Positions 49,706-58,163 of a stretch of DNA of 64,000 nucleotides are shown here, piece by piece. Each line of letters begins with the position of its first letter. Positions within the stretch are counted from its first letter, which is position 1. Under the pieces are notes generated by a model. The model saw only the letters and a program-made list of their open reading frames with translations. It did not search any database and was not told the DNA's origin. Source of the stretch: RGIG995 sp045652445 (GTDB taxonomy: Bacteria; Bacillota; Clostridia; Oscillospirales; UBA644); contig JAZRUJ010000028.1 of the NCBI GenBank assembly GCA_045652445.1, positions 21,835-85,834 on the forward strand, given 5' to 3'. Both the position numbers and the translations under genes were made by a program.

Positions 49706-51676
49706 ATGCAACAGAAAATCAATGAACTGACCGATCGGTTGAACTATTATTCCAAAAAATATTACGTGGAAGATGCCCCCGTGGTCAGTGACTACGAATA
49801 CGATATGCTCTTGCGGGAACTGAAAGACCTGGAAGAGCAGTTTCCCCAATTTCGCCGTGCCGATTCGCCTACCGTCCGGGTTGGCGGGGCAGTCTTAAAA
49901 GAATTTCAGGAAGTTCGCCATGAAGTTCCCATGGAAAGTTTGCAAGACGCCTTCTCGGGAGAAGAAATCCGGGAGTTCGGCAAACGGATCAAAGACGCCT
50001 ATCCCCAGGCAAAATTCGTCGTAGAATTAAAAATTGACGGACTTTCGGTGGAAGCGGAATATCTCGACGGTGCTTTTGTAAAAGGTGCCACCCGAGGAGA
50101 CGGAATTACGGGAGAAGATATCACCGAAAATCTAAAGACAGTAAAAGCACTGCCCCTATCCATAGAAAACGCTCCCCACCGTCTGATTGTCCGCGGGGAA
50201 GTTTATATGCCGAAAAAATCCTTTGCAGACCTGAATCTGCGGCGAGAAGAAAACGGAGAGCCGTTGTTTGCCAATCCCCGAAATGCGGCGGCAGGTTCTT
50301 TGCGGCAATTGGACAGCAAAGTTACGGCGACCCGAAATTTGAGTATTTTTATTTTTAACCTGCAACTGTGTCAAGGGAGGGAATTTACCTCCCATAAAGA
50401 AACCTTGGAAGCGTTGAAAGAATACGGATTTCCCGTCAGTCCCCAGCATCAAATTTTTGATACCATCGACAAGGCATGGGAAGAGGTTCAAAACTTAGGC
50501 GAACTGCGGTCTTCCCTGCCCTTTGATATTGACGGTGCCGTTATTAAAGTGGACGATCTTTCCCAGCGAAAACAAATCGGTTCCACCTCCAAATTTCCCA
50601 AATGGGCAATCGCTTTTAAGTATCCTCCGGAAGAAAAGGAAACGGTCTTGCGGGAAATTCGGATCAACGTGGGTCGCACGGGAGTTCTGACTCCCCTTGC
50701 GGTTTTTGATCCGGTCTTTCTTGCGGGTTCTACGGTGGAAAAAGCGACACTTCACAACAAAGATCTGATTGCGGAAAAAGATATTCGAATCGGAGACACT
50801 ATCGTTGTGCATAAAGCGGGAGATATTATCCCGGAAATCGTACGTTGTATTCCGGAAAAACGCCCGGAAAATGCAGAAAAATTTAAGATGCCAACCCATT
50901 GTCCCGACTGCGGAAGTTCTTTGGTAACCGAAGGTCCCATTACCCGGTGTGACAACAGCGAATGCCCCGCACAACTGACGAAAAATATCATTCATTTCGT
51001 GTCTCGGGACGCGATGGATATTGATGGAATGGGAACGAGCATCGTGGAAATTTTCGTGGAAAAAGGATTGATTTCTTCGGCGGCAGATCTTTATCGTCTG
51101 GATCGGGACGAAATTGCAAAGATCGACCGCTTCGGCGAAAAATCCGCGGATAATTTACTTCGCTCTGTGGAAGAAAGCCGAAACCGGGGATTGGATCGGT
51201 TGATTTATGCTCTTGGCATTCGTCAAGTGGGGCAAAAAGCAGGGAAAATTTTGGCAAAAAAATTCCGCTCTTTAGATAACTTGGCAAAAGCAACGGAAGA
51301 GGAACTGTGCATTACGGAAGACGTGGGCCCCGTTACGGCAAAATATATTCGGGAATACTTCAGCAATCCCAAAAATCTGGAATATATCGAGCATCTACGG
51401 AATGCAGGACTGAATTTTGAAGATACTACGGAAGAGACGGGTACGAAATTTGCCGGACTCACCTTTGTTCTCACCGGAACACTTCCCACCTACAAACGGG
51501 ACGAAGCTGCGGCTTTGATTGAAAAGGAGGGAGGAAAAGTATCCGGATCCGTCTCCAAAAAAACCAGTTTTGTCGTTGCCGGAGAAGAAGCGGGTTCCAA
51601 ACTGACCAAAGCACAAAGTTTGGGAGTCCCCGTCATCGATGAAGCGAAACTGAAAGAAATGTTGGGAATTTTGTAA
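49706..51676 (+). CDS. ligA: NAD-dependent DNA ligase
   Basis: A 656-residue replicative and repair ligase. Domain Ia has Y-Y-x-x-D-A-P-V-V-S-D-Y-E-Y-D near residue 25. The adenylation site is K109 in E-L-K-I-D-G-L. An OB-fold follows, then the four-Cys zinc finger (C-P-D-C and C-D-N-S-E-C), helix-hairpin-helix repeats, and a C-terminal BRCT domain (L-T-F-V-L-T-G-T-L-P). The ATG at 49706 follows CGGGAG. An in-frame TTG at 49655 overlaps the TATAAT at 49661 and is not a credible start. Confidence 0.96.
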   Translation: MQQKINELTDRLNYYSKKYYVEDAPVVSDYEYDMLLRELKDLEEQFPQFRRADSPTVRVGGAVLKEFQEVRHEVPMESLQDAFSGEEIREFGKRIKDAYPQAKFVVELKIDGLSVEAEYLDGAFVKGATRGDGITGEDITENLKTVKALPLSIENAPHRLIVRGEVYMPKKSFADLNLRREENGEPLFANPRNAAAGSLRQLDSKVTATRNLSIFIFNLQLCQGREFTSHKETLEALKEYGFPVSPQHQIFDTIDKAWEEVQNLGELRSSLPFDIDGAVIKVDDLSQRKQIGSTSKFPKWAIAFKYPPEEKETVLREIRINVGRTGVLTPLAVFDPVFLAGSTVEKATLHNKDLIAEKDIRIGDTIVVHKAGDIIPEIVRCIPEKRPENAEKFKMPTHCPDCGSSLVTEGPITRCDNSECPAQLTKNIIHFVSRDAMDIDGMGTSIVEIFVEKGLISSAADLYRLDRDEIAKIDRFGEKSADNLLRSVEESRNRGLDRLIYALGIRQVGQKAGKILAKKFRSLDNLAKATEEELCITEDVGPVTAKYIREYFSNPKNLEYIEHLRNAGLNFEDTTEETGTKFAGLTFVLTGTLPTYKRDEAAALIEKEGGKVSGSVSKKTSFVVAGEEAGSKLTKAQSLGVPVIDEAKLKEMLGIL

Positions 51677-51781
51677 TATGTTAAAAACTGTTCACAGTTT
51701 TACCTACATTTTTTTGAAATAATCCGCTATAATAATGTGTTGGAAAACAATATCTCTTATATAAGAAAGGATGTACATATC

Positions 51782-52351
51782 ATGAAAAAAGTAATTGTTG
51801 AAACCTCTGCAAGACATATTCACGTTTCTGCCGCTGATTTGGCAGTTCTCTTTGGTGCAGATCACAAGCTGACCAATAAAAAGGATCTTTCTCAACCCGG
51901 GCAGTTTGCCTGCGAAGAAAAAGTTATCGTCCGCGGTCCCAAGGGTGAATTGAAAATGTCCATCCTCGGTCCGGAACGCAAAGAAACCCAGGTGGAAGTT
52001 TCTTTCACCGATGCCCGCACCCTGGGCGTAGTCGCTCCCATTCGGGAATCCGGTGACGTTGCTGGCTCTGCTCCTTGCACCGTGGTCGGTCCCTGCGGCG
52101 AAGTGGAACTGAAAGAAGGCGTGATCGTTGCAAAGCGTCACATTCACCTGACTCCTGAAGTTGCCGCGGAATTTGGCGTTGCAGACAAGCAGATCGTTTC
52201 CGTTAAGGTTGACACCGACGGTCGTTCTTTGATTTTCGGCGATGTGATCTGCCGGGTTAACCCCACCTACGCTCCCGCAATGCACATCGACACCGATGAA
52301 GCAAACGCCGCTGCTATGAAGGGCGTTATTGAAGGGGAAATTATTCTTTAA
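51782..52351 (+). CDS. pduL: phosphate propanoyltransferase (PduL-type phosphotransacylase)
   Basis: A 189-residue PduL-fold enzyme exchanging CoA and phosphate on acyl groups. The duplicated barrels carry zinc-binding His motifs: R-H-I-H-V-S (H12, H14) and K-R-H-I-H-L-T-P. It lacks the N-terminal encapsulation peptide of microcompartment forms, starting directly at the first barrel, and no shell genes are nearby. It probably serves as the general acetyl-CoA/acetyl-phosphate enzyme downstream of PflB. The ATG at 51782 follows GAAAGGATG. Cysteine desulfurase follows 18 bases later. Confidence 0.93.
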   Translation: MKKVIVETSARHIHVSAADLAVLFGADHKLTNKKDLSQPGQFACEEKVIVRGPKGELKMSILGPERKETQVEVSFTDARTLGVVAPIRESGDVAGSAPCTVVGPCGEVELKEGVIVAKRHIHLTPEVAAEFGVADKQIVSVKVDTDGRSLIFGDVICRVNPTYAPAMHIDTDEANAAAMKGVIEGEIIL

Positions 52352-52369
52352 TTTTGAAAGGCTGACACC

Positions 52370-53548
52370 ATGTTCGTATACGCAGACAATGCCGCAACCA
52401 CCCGCATCGACCCCGACGTCGTTCAGGCGATGATGCCTGCTTTCGGGGAGTTGTACGGAAATCCCAGCACCATCTATTCCAAGGGAAGAGAAGCCCGGGA
52501 AGCAGTGGATCACGCTCGGGAACAGGTGGCAACCGCCATCAACTGCCGTCCTGCAGAAGTTTATTTTACTTCCTGCGGAACCGAATCCGACAACTGGGCA
52601 ATTCGGGGGATTGCAACGCATTACGCCGCGAAAAAAGGCAAACACATTATCTCTACAAATATCGAACACCACGCCGTATTCGAATGCCTGAAGGCATTGG
52701 AAAAAGAGGGATTTGAAGTTACCTATCTGCCGGTAAACGAAGAAGGATTCGTTTCCGTTCAGCAGGTCAAGGATGCACTTCGCGACGATACGGTTTTGGT
52801 GACTATCATGACCGCAAACAACGAAATCGGCTCCATTCAGCCCATTGAGGAAATTGCAAAGATCGTGAAAGAACACGGTGCATTCATGCATACCGACGCG
52901 GTACAGGCCGTGGGACATATTCCCGTGGACGTACAAAAATTGGGCGTAGATTTGTTGAGCCTTTCCGGGCATAAATTCCATGCACCCAAGGGTGTTGGAG
53001 CTTTATATGTTCGCAGAGGTGTTCTTCCCGACAACCTGATGCAAGGGGGCGGGCAAGAACGGAACCGCAGACCGGGAACGGAAAATATCGCAGGAATTCT
53101 CGGCTTGGGAGCAGCCATTGAAAAAGCAACCAAGAATTTAGATCGGGATATGGCATACGTTTCCGCACTCCGGGATCGGCTAATTGCTGGAATTACGGAA
53201 AAAATTCCTTGTTGCAAGATCAACACCCCTACCCACGACCGACTGCCCGGTACGGTTAACGTATCGGTGAAGTATATTGAAGGGGAATCCATGCTTCTGC
53301 TGTTGGACATGAACGGTATTTGTGCCACCTCCGGCTCGGCTTGTGCCTCCGGGGATCTGGATCCCTCCCACGTACTTCTTGCCATCGGTCTTCCCCACGA
53401 AATTGCCCACGGATCGGTTCGATTCAGTTTTTCTGCCGATAATACGGAAGAAGAAATCGACTATATCCTGGACGTCTTCCCCGGCATTACCCAGCGGCTT
53501 CGGGAAATGTCTCCTCTGTGGGAAGAAGAAATGAAACATCAAAACTGA
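52370..53548 (+). CDS. nifS: cysteine desulfurase
   Basis: A 392-residue pyridoxal-phosphate enzyme releasing sulfur from cysteine for Fe-S clusters and thiolated tRNA. The PLP lysine is K202 in S-G-H-K-F-H-A-P-K-G, and the persulfide Cys is C325 in S-A-C-A-S-G. The N-terminus Y-A-D-N-A-A-T-T is standard. It is followed by the nifU scaffold and mnmA, its two expected sulfur acceptors, all on one transcript. The start follows GAAAGGCTG. Confidence 0.95.
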   Translation: MFVYADNAATTRIDPDVVQAMMPAFGELYGNPSTIYSKGREAREAVDHAREQVATAINCRPAEVYFTSCGTESDNWAIRGIATHYAAKKGKHIISTNIEHHAVFECLKALEKEGFEVTYLPVNEEGFVSVQQVKDALRDDTVLVTIMTANNEIGSIQPIEEIAKIVKEHGAFMHTDAVQAVGHIPVDVQKLGVDLLSLSGHKFHAPKGVGALYVRRGVLPDNLMQGGGQERNRRPGTENIAGILGLGAAIEKATKNLDRDMAYVSALRDRLIAGITEKIPCCKINTPTHDRLPGTVNVSVKYIEGESMLLLLDMNGICATSGSACASGDLDPSHVLLAIGLPHEIAHGSVRFSFSADNTEEEIDYILDVFPGITQRLREMSPLWEEEMKHQN

Positions 53549-53565
53549 CTCCGAAAGGATTTTTT

Positions 53566-54012
53566 ATGATTTACAGTACCAAAGTTATGGACCATTTCTC
53601 CAACCCCCGCAACGTGGGTGAAATTCCCGATGCAGACGGCGTAGGAGAAGTTGGCAACCCCAAATGCGGGGATATCATGAAGATTTATTTGAAAATCAAC
53701 CATGATATTATCACCGACGTGAAATTCAAGACCTTCGGTTGCGGAGCTGCCGTTGCAACCTCTTCCATGGCAACCGAACTGATTAAGGGTAAACCCATTC
53801 GGGAAGCTCTGCAAGTGACCAACAAAGCCGTAGTAGAAGCCCTGGACGGGCTTCCCGCTGTGAAAATTCACTGCTCGGTTCTTGCGGAAGAAGCGGTTCA
53901 CGCCGCCATTTCCGATTATTTGGTCAAAAAAGGCGAAAACCCTGCAGACTACGGCGTAAAAGTTCCTCATTGTGAAGGTTCTTGCGGCTGCTGTGATCAT
54001 TGCGGAGAATGA
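53566..54012 (+). CDS. nifU: iron-sulfur cluster assembly scaffold NifU-like protein
   Basis: A 148-residue IscU/NifU-type scaffold. Cluster ligands are C in N-P-K-C-G-D, C in F-G-C-G-A-A and C in K-I-H-C-S-V-L-A. After the domain the C-terminus adds a short Cys-rich tail (G-S-C-G-C-C-D-H-C-G-E). It lacks the extra ferredoxin and Nfu domains of nitrogen-fixer NifU. The ATG at 53566 follows GAAAGGAT. Its stop overlaps the mnmA start (ATGA). Confidence 0.94.
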   Translation: MIYSTKVMDHFSNPRNVGEIPDADGVGEVGNPKCGDIMKIYLKINHDIITDVKFKTFGCGAAVATSSMATELIKGKPIREALQVTNKAVVEALDGLPAVKIHCSVLAEEAVHAAISDYLVKKGENPADYGVKVPHCEGSCGCCDHCGE

Positions 54013-55034
54013 GCAAGAAGGTTTTAGTCGGATTGAGCGGCGGAGTTGACAGTGCGTTAACCGCCGCTCTTTTGCAACGAGACGGATACGAAGTAACCGG
54101 ACTTTATTGCATCATGCACAACGCTGACCTTTCGGGATTGGAAGATGCGAAAAAAGTGGCGGATCATTTGGGGATCCAACTTCATACCGCTGATTTGCGT
54201 GATCGGTTTGAAGAACACGTCGTTGCCGACTTTTTGGACTGCTACGCACATGCCAGAACACCGAACCCCTGTATCGTTTGCAATCCTTTGGTGAAATTTA
54301 AAGGGTTATGCGACAAAGCAGACGAATTGGGGATCGAAAAGATTGCCACGGGGCATTATGCAAAGATTGGCACGGCAAACGGACGGCATTGCGTCAAATC
54401 CGTTGCAGACAAAGACCAATCTTATATGCTCTACCGGTTGGAACAAGAGCAGTTAAAACGAATTCTTTTCCCCTTGGCAGACACAAAAAAAGAAGAGAAC
54501 CGGGAATTAGCGAAAACATTTCATTTGCCAGTATTTCAAAAGCCGGACAGTCAAGATATCTGCTTTATTAAAGACGAGTCCTACGTGGATTACATTGAAC
54601 GGCGGTTGGGTGTCTTTCCGGAAGGAGATTTTTGGCTGAAGGACGAAGACCGGGCGGTGGGACGGCACAAGGGATTGATTCGCTATACCGTGGGTCAACG
54701 AAAAAATCTGGGGATCGCCTTAGGAACACCGGTTTACGTTTCCAAATTAGACGCAGAACAAAATCGGGTGATTTTATCGAAAACCGACGTTGTGGATCAT
54801 CGGGAAATTACCGTAGTCTCCCCTGTATTCCAAGGATTAGATCCAAATTGCTCCACGTTTGAGGGCGAAGGAAAAATTCGCTTTTCCGCAAAGACAGCCC
54901 CTTGCACCGTACAGATTTACGGAGATAAACTGTTTGCAACCTTTGAGGCAAATCAACGGGCCGCAACTCCCGGACAGTCTGCCGTTTTTTACGACAGAAA
55001 CGGAAACGTACTGTGCGGCGGATTTATTGAATAA
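54009..55034 (+). CDS. mnmA: tRNA-specific 2-thiouridylase
   Basis: A 341-residue ATP-pyrophosphatase that thiolates U34 of tRNA-Lys, -Glu and -Gln using sulfur from the adjacent desulfurase. The PP-loop is S-G-G-V-D-S at residues 10-15. The catalytic cysteines are in N-P-C-I-V-C-N and D-S-Q-D-I-C-F-I. G-H-Y-A-K and Y-T-V-G-Q-R-K-N-L-G-I are also present. The ATG at 54009 overlaps the nifU stop and is preceded by GGAG only 2 bases away, so coupling is likely. Confidence 0.95.
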   Translation: MSKKVLVGLSGGVDSALTAALLQRDGYEVTGLYCIMHNADLSGLEDAKKVADHLGIQLHTADLRDRFEEHVVADFLDCYAHARTPNPCIVCNPLVKFKGLCDKADELGIEKIATGHYAKIGTANGRHCVKSVADKDQSYMLYRLEQEQLKRILFPLADTKKEENRELAKTFHLPVFQKPDSQDICFIKDESYVDYIERRLGVFPEGDFWLKDEDRAVGRHKGLIRYTVGQRKNLGIALGTPVYVSKLDAEQNRVILSKTDVVDHREITVVSPVFQGLDPNCSTFEGEGKIRFSAKTAPCTVQIYGDKLFATFEANQRAATPGQSAVFYDRNGNVLCGGFIE

Positions 55035-55071
55035 GAAAAGATCTTGGATTGTATCCAAGATCTTTTCTTGC
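55033..55071 (+). terminator. terminator after mnmA
   Basis: AAGAAAAGATCTTGGAT / ATCCAAGATCTTTTCTT, 17-bp perfect stem with loop TGT, overlapping the mnmA stop codon. Confidence 0.85.
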
Positions 55072-55133
55072 TTAAGATTCATATTTTCCCAAACAAGAAT
55101 ATATTATAAAGAAAAAACGTTGGGAGAATTGGA

Positions 55134-55943
55134 ATGAAGAGGCTAAATGAGGTCTTTTTAGGCTTTTTAATTGGGGCAACGATGTCGGTCCCGGGAGTTA
55201 GCGGCGGAACGATTGCGGTATGTTTGGGTTGTTACGGAAACATTTTGACCGCAGCTGCAACGTGGAAAAAGAAAGATTCTCTTTTTTATCTTCTTCGCAT
55301 TGGAATTGGGGGAATTTTGGGATTTTTTTCCGCGGCAAGGTTTTTGAATTACGCCTTTGAACAGGTTCCGTTGATGATGACGTTGATTTTTTTTGCTGCA
55401 GCGGGAACGGGAATTGTTTTGTTGGGAAAAGAAATGGTGAAAAAAATTTCCCTGAACGGAATCTTATGTTTTTTGGTAGGTTTTGGAACGGTACTTGCGG
55501 TGGAAAACATTCCCCAGGGTAAGGGGAGCGAGACCATTTTTTTGTCCGTTTTGTGGGGTATATTTTTGGCTGCGGGAATTATTCTACCGGGAATCAGTAC
55601 GTCCCATCTACTGTTCGTTTTCGGTTTATACGACGACGTTGCAGCTCTATCCCGCATTCAAGATATTTTACCGCTGATTCCTCTGGGAATCGGTACACTA
55701 ATTGGATTTGGAATCTTAACAAAACCCTTGGCAACGGCATGGGAAAAATACCCCCAACTTTGCCAATCTTTAATTTTAGGATTTGCATCGGGATCCTTAA
55801 AAGCTCTTTTAGAGCCATGCTTTAACAAACCAAATCATGCAACACTTTGGTTGGTCCAGATTGGCGTAGGAGTATTTATATCACTCTTTACTGTTTGGGG
55901 CATTTTGAAAATCAACAAACGCAGAGAAATGAAAAAAATGTAA
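55134..55943 (+). CDS. DUF368 membrane protein (putative undecaprenyl-phosphate transporter)
   Basis: A 269-residue protein with about eight membrane helices and the duplicated family signature: S-V-P-G-V-S-G-G-T near residue 18 and L-P-G-I-S-T-S near 150. DUF368 proteins have been linked to recycling undecaprenyl phosphate across the membrane for cell-wall and glycan synthesis. This assignment rests on family knowledge. The start at 55134 is preceded by GGGAGAATTGGA. It lies between mnmA and the pyrR promoter and is probably its own unit. Confidence 0.85.
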   Translation: MKRLNEVFLGFLIGATMSVPGVSGGTIAVCLGCYGNILTAAATWKKKDSLFYLLRIGIGGILGFFSAARFLNYAFEQVPLMMTLIFFAAAGTGIVLLGKEMVKKISLNGILCFLVGFGTVLAVENIPQGKGSETIFLSVLWGIFLAAGIILPGISTSHLLFVFGLYDDVAALSRIQDILPLIPLGIGTLIGFGILTKPLATAWEKYPQLCQSLILGFASGSLKALLEPCFNKPNHATLWLVQIGVGVFISLFTVWGILKINKRREMKKM

Positions 55944-55958
55944 AATAAAAAATACCCC

Positions 55959-55987
55959 TTGACAATTTTAATCCATAGTGGTATAAT
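55959..55987 (+). promoter_or_regulatory. consensus promoter of pyrR-uraA
   Basis: TTGACA at 55959-55964, 17 bases, TATAAT at 55982-55987. Confidence 0.88.
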
Positions 55988-55993
55988 AGGTAC

Positions 55994-56133
55994 AGAATAC
56001 GACCCCGGCGACTTTAATTCGGTGCGAGACACCGACAAGATTGCGGAATACTCCGGCGGGGTTGCATCCCCGGAAAACGAAGATTGCGGATCTTGTCGAA
56101 AGACAAGATCTTTTTTTATGAAAGAGGATATTC
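55994..56133 (+). promoter_or_regulatory. pyrR leader: attenuator with antiterminator and terminator
   Basis: Three alternative pairings are visible. A hairpin TCGGTG-CGAGA-CACCGA (56019-56035) holds GNGAG, like the core of PyrR-binding loops. GACAAGAT (56034-56041), sharing bases with that hairpin, can pair with ATCTTGTC (56090-56097). The terminator GATCTTGTC-GAAA-GACAAGATC (56089-56110) is followed by seven T. This anti-antiterminator/antiterminator/terminator logic is that of PyrR attenuation. The middle also has ACCCCG/CGGGGT and GGGG/CCCC pairings not typical of known pyr leaders. Confidence 0.65.
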
Positions 56134-56679
56134 ATGATCGTCAAAGCAAAATTGATGGACGAAGGCGCCATGCACCGAACCTTGATTCGCATGGCTCATG
56201 AAATTGTAGAAAAAAACGATAGTGCCAACGAATTGTGCTTTCTCGGGATTCATACGAGAGGCGTCCCCCTCGCCCGGGAATTAGCAGAAAATGTAGAAAA
56301 ATTCTCCGATCTGAAAATCAACGTAGGATCGGTGGATATCACGCCCCACCGAGATGACCGAAACCGTGAACAAAAAGAACCCACCGTGACCAATACGAAA
56401 ATTGATTTTTCCATTGACGGAAAAACCGTGGTATTGGTAGACGACGTTATCTTTACGGGCAGAACCATTCGAGCCGCCATGGAAGCATTGATGACGCTGG
56501 GGCGTCCCGCAAAGATTCAATTAGCGGTATTGGTAGACCGGGGGCATCGAGAATTGCCCATTCGGGGGGATTACGTGGGCAAAAACGTTCCCACCGCACG
56601 GAAAGAACGGATTACCGTAAAAGTGGCGGAATACGACGGAGAGACCGGCGTTTACGTTTGCGGACCGAAAGAAATTTGA
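56134..56679 (+). CDS. pyrR: pyrimidine operon attenuation protein / uracil phosphoribosyltransferase
   Basis: A 181-residue RNA-binding regulator of the phosphoribosyltransferase fold. The PRPP loop is V-V-L-V-D-D-V-I-F-T-G-R-T at residues 99-111. The N-terminal R-M-A-H-E-I-V-E-K and G-I-H-T-R-G-V-P-L-A match PyrR. With UMP bound it stabilises the anti-antiterminator and stops pyr transcripts. Its own leader has this architecture. uraA follows 51 bases downstream. No pyrB or other biosynthetic gene follows, so here it seems to control uptake. Confidence 0.95.
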   Translation: MIVKAKLMDEGAMHRTLIRMAHEIVEKNDSANELCFLGIHTRGVPLARELAENVEKFSDLKINVGSVDITPHRDDRNREQKEPTVTNTKIDFSIDGKTVVLVDDVIFTGRTIRAAMEALMTLGRPAKIQLAVLVDRGHRELPIRGDYVGKNVPTARKERITVKVAEYDGETGVYVCGPKEI

Positions 56680-56730
56680 TTATAAAATACGACGGTATTT
56701 TGTATACAAAAAATTGGGAGGAAAGAAAAA

Positions 56731-58104
56731 ATGAAACTTCTTTACAATGTAAAGGACAAGCCCGCTTTTGGGAAGATGCTTGTCTTTGCATTCCAGCAAC
56801 TGCTTGCCATTTTGGCAGCAACCATCGCAGTACCTGCCATCGTTGGCAACGGAATGAGTGCCTCTGCCGCTTTGTTCGGTGCGGGGATCGGAACTTTGGT
56901 TTACCAACTGTTCACCAAATTTAAGAGCCCCGTATTCCTGGGTTCATCCTTCGCCTTTATCGGTTCTATGGCGGCCGCTTTCGCAGGTGCCGTTTCCGCA
57001 CAGGTAGGGTTCCTTGGATTGATTATCGGTGCTGCATTTGCCGGCTTGGTCTATGTAATTATCGCTGTAGCCGTTAAGTTTGCAGGCGTAAAATGGATCA
57101 ACAAACTGATGCCCCCGGTAGTTATCGGTCCTACCGTTGCCCTGATCGGGCTTTCTTTGGCAGGTGCCGCCATCAGCGACGTATTCTCTTACGGTCCTAC
57201 CGATGAAAACGGTGCATTCATTATGACCACCGATATCTGGGTATCCTTGATCTGTGCTTTGATTACTCTTTTTGTCGTTGTTCTTTGTGCCACCTACGGG
57301 AAAAAGATGGTTTCTTTGATTCCCTTTATTATTGGGATTTTGTCCGGTTATGCAGTAGCTTTGATCTTTACTGTTATTGGAATTGCCACCGGAAACGACG
57401 GATTGAGAGTGATTGACTTTGCTCCTTTCCAGGAACTGTTTGCCAATGGCGTTTCCGTAAACTCTTTCTTGGCTGTTCCCGAATTTTCGTTCTTGGAAGC
57501 CATTAAGGGAATAAAAGAACTTGATGCTTCTTATCTTGCTACCATCGCCGTTGCTTATGTTCCCGTAGCATTTGTTGTGTTTGCAGAACATATTGCAGAC
57601 CACAAAAACCTTTCTTCCATTATCGAAAGTGATCTTTTGGAAGAACCCGGTCTGCATCGCACTCTGCTGGGTGACGGGATTGGTTCGGTTGCCGGTGCAA
57701 TTTTCGGCGGCTGCCCCAACACCACCTACGGAGAATCGGTTGGTTGTGTTGCAATCACTCGCAACGCATCGGTTGTCACCATCACCACCACAGCAATTCT
57801 TGCCATTCTGATTTCTTTTGTATCCCCCTTCGTCGCATTCCTGGACTCCATTCCCGGTTGCGTTATGGGTGGCGTTTGCATTACTCTGTACGGTTTTATC
57901 GCTTGCTCCGGTTTGAAGATGTTCCAAAAAGTTGACTTGAACCAGAACAAGAACCTGTTCGTTGCCGCTGTCATCCTGATTTGTGGCATTGGAGGAATGG
58001 CAATCACCATCGGAAAAGTTACGATTACCGCCATCGCCTGTGCTTTGATTCTCGGTATCGTTACGAATCTGTTGCTCTCCAAAAAGGCAGACGACGCTGA
58101 ATAA
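56731..58104 (+). CDS. uraA: uracil permease (NCS2 family)
   Basis: A 457-residue nucleobase transporter with 12-14 membrane segments. Family signatures are F-L-G-S-S-F-A-F-I near residue 70, the substrate/proton segment A-E-H-I-A-D-H-K-N-L, and G-G-C-P-N-T-T-Y-G-E-S. A-E-H-I-A-D-H is characteristic of uracil rather than xanthine/urate members. The ATG at 56731 follows GGGAGGAA. It is cotranscribed with pyrR under the attenuator. Confidence 0.94.
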   Translation: MKLLYNVKDKPAFGKMLVFAFQQLLAILAATIAVPAIVGNGMSASAALFGAGIGTLVYQLFTKFKSPVFLGSSFAFIGSMAAAFAGAVSAQVGFLGLIIGAAFAGLVYVIIAVAVKFAGVKWINKLMPPVVIGPTVALIGLSLAGAAISDVFSYGPTDENGAFIMTTDIWVSLICALITLFVVVLCATYGKKMVSLIPFIIGILSGYAVALIFTVIGIATGNDGLRVIDFAPFQELFANGVSVNSFLAVPEFSFLEAIKGIKELDASYLATIAVAYVPVAFVVFAEHIADHKNLSSIIESDLLEEPGLHRTLLGDGIGSVAGAIFGGCPNTTYGESVGCVAITRNASVVTITTTAILAILISFVSPFVAFLDSIPGCVMGGVCITLYGFIACSGLKMFQKVDLNQNKNLFVAAVILICGIGGMAITIGKVTITAIACALILGIVTNLLLSKKADDAE

Positions 58105-58120
58105 AACTGAAATCATAATA

Positions 58121-58158
58121 AAAAATCGGACATCGCTATGATGTCCGATTTTTGTTTT
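58121..58158. terminator. bidirectional terminator after uraA
   Basis: AAAAATCGGACATC / GATGTCCGATTTTT with loop GCTAT. It is shared with the convergent gene. Confidence 0.9.
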
Positions 58159-58163
58159 ATTTT

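Noticed and set aside
51782..52351. Bacterial microcompartment locus around PduL
   Set aside because: No shell proteins or encapsulation peptides are present; neighbours are sulfur-transfer genes.
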